Source of the DNA: an uncultured Sutterella sp.
GTDB taxonomy: Bacteria > Pseudomonadota > Gammaproteobacteria > Burkholderiales > Burkholderiaceae_F
Reading direction: 5' to 3'
Assembly: GCA_905197905.1 (NCBI GenBank)
Contig: CAJKAP010000002.1
Span: 185,480-249,479, forward strand
DNA length: 64,000 nucleotides
Shown here one piece after another: positions 60,446-64,000 of this stretch (positions are counted from its first letter, which is position 1; the number at the start of each line of letters is the position of its first letter). Under the pieces are notes generated by a model. It worked only from the letters and a program-made list of their open reading frames with translations. It ran no database searches and was not told the origin of the DNA. The position numbers and the translations under genes were made by a program.

Positions 60446-60774
60446 ATAACCTCCTTGAAAAGATCGTGAAGTTGTGTTCATAATAATCTGTCTGGTTGGG
60501 ACAAAGGACTGATATTAAGGATCACTCAAGAGAAAGACGTCATAATGTCATTCCTATATGTACAATGTACTCCTTGACGCCAGAGATATGTTGTTTGACG
60601 TCAGAAATGATTAAAAAAACAGAAATTAATTTTGTAATTTTTTGTCTTGAGGCAAACAAATTTCGAAAATCTGTTTTTGACTTTTTGATCATGCCATGAA
60701 CAATTTTTGAAAAATCACTTTTTCGTTTTTGGTATCCCCTACGACAAAAAGTGAAATTTTTTTAGGAGGATGAA
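60446..60774. other. Divergent intergenic region, usp/tcdA
   Basis: 329 bases. On the tcdA side TTGACT (60677-60682) and AACAAT (60699-60704) are 16 bases apart, an acceptable promoter. On the usp side the TGACGTCA-like elements (separate entry) and GTACAATGTAC (about 60560-60570) stand out. A 67-codon frame from 60496 starts with TTG, lacks a ribosome site and has no recognisable content, so it is not called. Confidence 0.45.
60535..60603. promoter_or_regulatory. Operator-like TGACGTCA elements upstream of usp
   Basis: Three similar octamers: AGACGTCA (60535-60542), TGACGCCA (60575-60582) and the perfect palindrome TGACGTCA (60596-60603). The last two are embedded in a longer direct repeat TTGACGyCAGArAT with starts 21 bases apart, two helical turns. 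The position, 90 to 160 bases before the usp start, suits a transcription-factor operator. The regulator is unknown. Confidence 0.5.
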
Positions 60775-61551
60775 ATGGCTGTTACCTCAGATCCTCGTCG
60801 GTTCGGCGGGTTAGCTCGTTTATATTCTGAGGCAGGTGCCCAAAAACTCACGCAAGCTCATGTGATGGTAGTGGGTCTGGGAGGCGTGGGTAGCTGGGCA
60901 ACAGAGGCACTCGTACGCTCTGGCATTGGTCATCTCACGTTAGTGGATGGTGATACGGTTGCGATGTCGAATACTAATCGACAGCTCCCTGCTTTGGAAG
61001 GAAACTATGGTCGCTACAAAGCGGAAGTGATGCGTGAGCGTGCATTATTGATTAATCCAAATTTGAAAATTGATATCCGCACTGACTTTATTACGAAAGA
61101 TAATGTTCAGAGTTTTGTGCCAGCTAGTGCAGATTTTGTATTGGACTGTATCGACGATGTGCGCGCTAAGGTTGCATTAGTTGCTGCAATTCATGGTGCA
61201 GGGTTGAAGATCGCTGTATCAGGGGGGGCCTCTGCTCGTCGAGACCCGTTCCGTTTGCGTTGCGCTGATTTAGCTCAGGTGAAGGGAGATCCGTTGTTGG
61301 CGAAACTGCGAACCGTGCTTCGTAAAGAACATAACTTCCCAAAGGGGCAAGGTAATAGTGGGCGTTCTCCAAAGTTTGGTATTCCTGCGATTTACAGTGA
61401 TGAACCGCTTCATCAACCAAAAGAAGAAAACTGCTTAGCTATTGGCGTTGCAGCTGGTACGCATATTGGTTTTGGGTCGGCTGTGATGGTGACGGGATCG
61501 GTAGGTCTTCGACTGGCTTCCCTCGCCGTGACGTACATCCTCGAAAACTAA
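60775..61551 (+). CDS. tcdA: tRNA threonylcarbamoyladenosine dehydratase TcdA
   Basis: E1-like (ThiF/MoeB fold) enzyme that cyclises t6A37 to ct6A37 in ANN-decoding tRNAs using ATP. 258 residues. The opening RRFGGLARLYSEAGAQKL is the YgdL/TcdA signature. ATP-binding VVGLGGVGSWATEALVRSG (glycines at about 34-39), LVDGDTVAMSNTNRQ and DCIDDVRAKVAL follow. The C-terminal region lacks the zinc-binding CxxC pairs of MoeB, as expected for TcdA. AGGAGG precedes the ATG. Third tRNA-modification enzyme of the window, with MiaB and DusB. Confidence 0.93.
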   Translation: MAVTSDPRRFGGLARLYSEAGAQKLTQAHVMVVGLGGVGSWATEALVRSGIGHLTLVDGDTVAMSNTNRQLPALEGNYGRYKAEVMRERALLINPNLKIDIRTDFITKDNVQSFVPASADFVLDCIDDVRAKVALVAAIHGAGLKIAVSGGASARRDPFRLRCADLAQVKGDPLLAKLRTVLRKEHNFPKGQGNSGRSPKFGIPAIYSDEPLHQPKEENCLAIGVAAGTHIGFGSAVMVTGSVGLRLASLAVTYILEN

Positions 61552-61574
61552 AAACGCAAACGATAGTAGCTGAC

Positions 61575-61580
61575 TATAAT
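61575..61580 (+). promoter_or_regulatory. Consensus -10 element upstream of the single-domain usp gene
   Basis: A perfect TATAAT lies at 61575-61580, 24 bases after the tcdA stop and about 110 bases before the usp start. There is no recognisable -35 at the standard distance, so it is only a candidate. Confidence 0.35.
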
Positions 61581-61690
61581 TGATTCTATCGAGATACTAA
61601 AAAACCGATGACAGATCCCTGTCCTCAACAACATGCTTTCTGGAAAGTTTTCATGGAGCGCAAAGGGGCAGGTCATGTCGGGAGAGAAAT

Positions 61691-62125
61691 ATGTTTAAGA
61701 GAATTTTGGTTCCAGTAGATGGCTCGGAGTTATCCTTTACAGCAGTCTCAGGGGCAACGCGTTTTGCAAAACCCCTTGGCTCAACCATCGTCTTGTTTAC
61801 GGTGATTGAACCTTATTCTTATACCAACCTCTCGGAATATCGCCCAGAATCGATTGAACAGTACGAAGAACGCGTAGAAGGTGAAGCGAATAAGCGTTTA
61901 GCCCAGGCTAAAGTAATTTGCGATGAAGCAGGCGTTGTCTGCTCTACCGTTTCGGTGAAGAGCTTCTCTCCAGCAGAAGCCATTATTGAGCAGGTAGATA
62001 AGAGCGAATGCGATGTGGTGTTCATGGCAAGTCGTGGTCGTAAAGGCCTTGCCGCTGTTCTTCTGGGTAGTGAAACGCAAAAAGTTCTTACGCATTCTCG
62101 CATTCCTGTCATGGTTTACAGTTAA
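61691..62125 (+). CDS. Universal stress protein, single UspA domain
   Basis: Cytoplasmic UspA-fold protein of 144 residues. It begins MFKRILVPVDGSELSFTAV, the UspA start. The nucleotide motif near the C terminus is ASRGRKGLAAVLLGS, where the first glycine of G-2x-G-9x-G-S is Ala, so ATP binding may be altered or retained through the rest of the loop. GGGAGAG supplies the ribosome site before the ATG at 61691. It is followed after 43 bases by a small gene of unknown function on the same strand, possibly co-transcribed. Confidence 0.92.
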   Translation: MFKRILVPVDGSELSFTAVSGATRFAKPLGSTIVLFTVIEPYSYTNLSEYRPESIEQYEERVEGEANKRLAQAKVICDEAGVVCSTVSVKSFSPAEAIIEQVDKSECDVVFMASRGRKGLAAVLLGSETQKVLTHSRIPVMVYS

Positions 62126-62168
62126 ACTACAAAGATCTTTTGATAACTCATAGTTTTGGGAGCTATTC

Positions 62169-62561
62169 ATGGCTGAACAAACCCTTGACGACATCAATCC
62201 GCAAATGGATGTCGCCAATCTCTATACCGAAGAACTCATCACGGATCGCAAAGTGGGTACGATTCATGTTCTGACCCCGATTACCCCTGATGGTGCACGT
62301 GATGCATCTCGTCCCATGATTTTCTTGGGAGAAGCAAATTTAATGACCCAGATGGGACCGTTACCGATTTCCTTTGAAATCCCTGCAGAAACTGTTGCTG
62401 AGGCAGTATCGGGTTATGGTGAAGCTGCTAAGAAAGGCATTAAGGATACGATCGAACGCATTCAGGCTATGCGTCGTGATGCAGCTAATCAGATTGTGAC
62501 GCCGGGTATGCCTGGTTTTCAGGCGCCCCCTTCAGATGGCGGTGGCTTAGTAATGCCGTAA
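62169..62561 (+). CDS. Unrecognised small soluble protein
   Basis: 130 residues, start ATG at 62169 with GGGAG eight bases upstream. I do not recognise a named family. The N-terminal half looks like beta strands (LITDRKVGTIHVLTPIT, RPMIFLGEANLMTQMG, LPISFEIPAE), the middle like one long amphipathic helix (about 75-105: VAEAVSGYGEAAKKGIKDTI then ERIQAMRRDAAN), and the tail is Gly/Pro-rich and probably disordered. No cysteine, signal peptide or membrane segment is seen. I have a general impression that similar cytoplasmic proteins occur in other betaproteobacteria. It follows usp closely and ends before a terminator. Function unknown. Confidence 0.8.
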   Translation: MAEQTLDDINPQMDVANLYTEELITDRKVGTIHVLTPITPDGARDASRPMIFLGEANLMTQMGPLPISFEIPAETVAEAVSGYGEAAKKGIKDTIERIQAMRRDAANQIVTPGMPGFQAPPSDGGGLVMP

Positions 62562-62890
62562 TAGATTTGAGCCTTTGGGCTCAGATTGCTAAGTAAGACA
62601 AAGCGACTTGGGGAACGTTTTCTGAGTCGCTTTTCTTATGTCATTTTCTCGAAGTACAGCCACGAAGATTTATCCAGAGATTCCTCTCTCGTGATTCACT
62701 ATCGGTGTGTTAATATGAGGCGCAAAATGAGATAAAGTCACTACATTAGGCACTTTTATCCCCGAAGAAAGTTCATAACACCGTTTTTTGTTTTTGACGA
62801 CCTAAAACTCTAAAGCCAAATGCGGTGTGCAACCCCTTATTTTCTTATTTCCTACTCGTCAGGTTATCCTGCCAAGGACACTCTTTTACT
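62562..62890. other. Intergenic region upstream of ettA
   Basis: 329 bases. After two hairpins at its left end (TGAGCC/GGGCTCA 62569-62584 and the terminator at 62601-62634) the rest is AT-rich leader. TTGACG (62794-62799) is a possible -35 without a good -10; TAATAT (62711-62716) is an isolated -10-like hexamer. A 22-codon in-frame extension of ettA from 62825 is not credible. No RNA gene recognised. Confidence 0.4.
62601..62634 (+). terminator. Terminator after the small unknown gene
   Basis: AAAGCGACT (62601-62609) and AGTCGCTTT (62626-62634) form a perfect 9-base stem, then TCTT. A shorter hairpin precedes it directly after the stop. Confidence 0.78.
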
Positions 62891-63976
62891 ATGGCTCAGT
62901 ACGTTTTTACGATGAATCGGGTGGGCAAAATTGTGCCCCCAAAGCGTCAAATTCTTAAAGATATCAGTCTGTCGTTTTTTCCAGGTGCCAAGATCGGCGT
63001 GCTCGGTCTCAATGGCGCTGGGAAATCTACTCTTCTGAAAATCATGGCTGGAGTGGATACGGATATTGAAGGCGAAGCGATCCCGATGCCTGGTCTCAAT
63101 ATCGGTTACTTACCTCAGGAACCGGTACTCGATCTAGAAAAGACCGTGCGTCAGACTGTAGAAGAAGGTATGGGTGAAGTGATGCAGGCGCAGAGTAAAT
63201 TGGATGAAGTCTACGCAGCTTACGCTGAACCCGATGCTGACTTTGATGCTCTTGCACAAGAACAGGCGCGCTTAGAAGCAATTATCGCTAGCGCGGGGAC
63301 GAACGTGGAAACACAGATGGAAATTGCCGCTGACGCTCTTCGTTTGCCACCTTGGGATGCCAAGATCGAACACCTCTCTGGGGGTGAAAGGCGCCGTGTA
63401 GCTTTGTGCCGTTTGTTGCTTTCTCGTCCAGATATGTTGCTTTTGGACGAACCGACGAACCACTTGGACGCAGAATCTGTGGAATGGCTAGAGCAGTTCT
63501 TGCACCGCTTCCCTGGCACTGTGGTCGCGGTTACCCACGACCGTTACTTCTTGGATAACGCGGCTGAATGGATTTTGGAATTGGACCGAGGTGAAGGGAT
63601 TCCTTGGAAGGGGAACTATTCTTCTTGGCTTGACCAGAAAGAAAAGCGTTTAGAGGCGGAAAAACGGCAAGAAGATGCACGTATGAAGGCGATCAAACAC
63701 GAATTGGAATGGGTGCGTCAGAATCCGAAAGGTCGTCAGGCTAAATCCAAAGCTCGTTTGACTCGTTTTGAAGAACTTTCTAGCGTGGAATATCAGCAGC
63801 GCAACGAAACGAATGAAATTTTCATTCCTGTGGCTGAACGATTGGGCAAAGATGTCATTGAATTCAAAAATGTTTCCAAAGGTTTTGGGGATCGTTTGCT
63901 GATTGATGGTTTGTCCTTCACGATTCCTGCTGGGGCTATTGTGGGCACGGCGAACGCAGCCTGTTTCAAAATGTAA
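62891..63976 (+). CDS. ettA: Energy-dependent translational throttle protein EttA, C-terminally broken
   Basis: ABC-F ATPase that binds the ribosomal E site and gates the first peptide bond according to ATP level. The frame gives 361 residues against about 555 for the family. Start ATG 62891 (MAQYVFTMNRVGKIVPPKRQ). The first ABC domain is complete: Walker A GLNGAGKST, signature HLSGGERRRVALC, Walker B LLLDEPTNHLD, then the arm and linker (WVRQNPKGRQAKSKARL). The second domain begins normally (LLIDGLSFTIPAGAIVG), but where its Walker A should continue with IxGPNGAGKST the sequence reads TANAACFKM and stops at 63976. The break lies at about 63945. Insertion element, rearrangement or assembly edge are all possible; see findings. 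Confidence 0.9.
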   Translation: MAQYVFTMNRVGKIVPPKRQILKDISLSFFPGAKIGVLGLNGAGKSTLLKIMAGVDTDIEGEAIPMPGLNIGYLPQEPVLDLEKTVRQTVEEGMGEVMQAQSKLDEVYAAYAEPDADFDALAQEQARLEAIIASAGTNVETQMEIAADALRLPPWDAKIEHLSGGERRRVALCRLLLSRPDMLLLDEPTNHLDAESVEWLEQFLHRFPGTVVAVTHDRYFLDNAAEWILELDRGEGIPWKGNYSSWLDQKEKRLEAEKRQEDARMKAIKHELEWVRQNPKGRQAKSKARLTRFEELSSVEYQQRNETNEIFIPVAERLGKDVIEFKNVSKGFGDRLLIDGLSFTIPAGAIVGTANAACFKM

Positions 63977-63999
63977 CAGCCCGGTAAATCCGGGCTGTT
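63975..63999 (+). terminator. Hairpin at the right edge
   Basis: AACAGCCCGG (63975-63984), loop TAAAT, CCGGGCTGTT (63990-63999): a perfect 10-base GC-rich stem beginning within the stop codon of the broken ettA frame. It looks like a terminator or the terminal hairpin of whatever sequence replaced the end of ettA; what follows is outside the window. Confidence 0.65.
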
Positions 64000-64000
64000 C

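Noticed and set aside
60496..60699. 67-codon frame between usp and tcdA
   Set aside because: TTG start, no ribosome site, AT-driven composition and no recognisable motif; it also crosses the likely promoters.
1..64000. CRISPR array, prophage, integron or intact insertion sequence
   Set aside because: No regularly spaced repeats, no phage or transposase genes, and gene order is housekeeping throughout; only the right-edge junction hints at a mobile or rearranged sequence.

Overview
The window is a gene-dense stretch of a Gram-negative chromosome with moderate GC (roughly half, by eye). The gene content and linkages (separate hldA and hldC, dusB-fis-purH, lptD divergent from amgK-murU, miaB-ybeZ-ybeY-corC-lnt) fit a betaproteobacterium. 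I infer a Burkholderiales member of the Sutterellaceae type (gut-associated, compact, lower GC than most Burkholderiales). That placement rests on family knowledge and not on a search. No phage, CRISPR array or complete insertion sequence was seen.

Layout. 1-2.2 kb: 3' part of uvrA, cut by the window edge. 2.2-2.4 kb: an AT-rich gap with four DnaA-box-like 9-mers in one orientation and a perfect IHF-consensus site, so an origin-like region. 2.5-8.2 kb: galE, two tandem DUF2721 membrane proteins, a YbaK-type deacylase, ruvX, a PlsC-type acyltransferase, apaH and galU. 8.3-17.8 kb: an LPS inner-core module. The minus-strand operon hldA-hldD-gmhB-hldC makes ADP-heptose. The divergent plus-strand run pgm-pgi-waaC-waaA-thiD supplies hexose phosphates, transfers the first heptose and Kdo, and carries a thiamin gene at its end. 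17.8-18.0 kb: a tRNA with a CAU anticodon, its own promoter and a terminator. 18.3-23.3 kb: a ybhGFSR-type ABC-2 exporter whose membrane-fusion gene has one in-frame stop codon.

23.4-34.0 kb: miaB-phoH-ybeY, terminator, corC-lnt, glyQ-glyS, then plsC and a YgjP-type metalloprotease. 34.1-40.6 kb: rsmA and lptD-surA on the minus strand, divergent from amgK-murU (cell-wall sugar recycling). pdxA, often between surA and rsmA, is absent. 40.7-48.4 kb: dusB-fis-purH, tolB-pal-cpoB and an NAD-type malic enzyme. 48.5-57.7 kb: scpA, a SulP transporter, metG, apbC/mrp, a thioredoxin-reductase-like ferredoxin-NADP reductase and the periplasmic protease BepA. 57.8-64.0 kb: moaC, an orphan LuxR-type regulator, two UspA proteins, tcdA, a small unrecognised protein, and an ettA gene that stops making sense inside its second Walker A motif about 55 bases before the window ends.

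The unifying theme is envelope biogenesis: LPS precursors, inner core, LptD/SurA/BepA assembly, Tol-Pal, Lnt and phospholipid acyltransferases, mixed with translation and tRNA-modification genes. I did not find an obviously new multi-gene system. The best leads are the oriC-like region (2233-2365), the single-nonsense ybhG, the ettA break at the right edge, a response regulator lacking its acidic pocket, a Tat-like leader on TolB, and an operator-like triple repeat next to usp.
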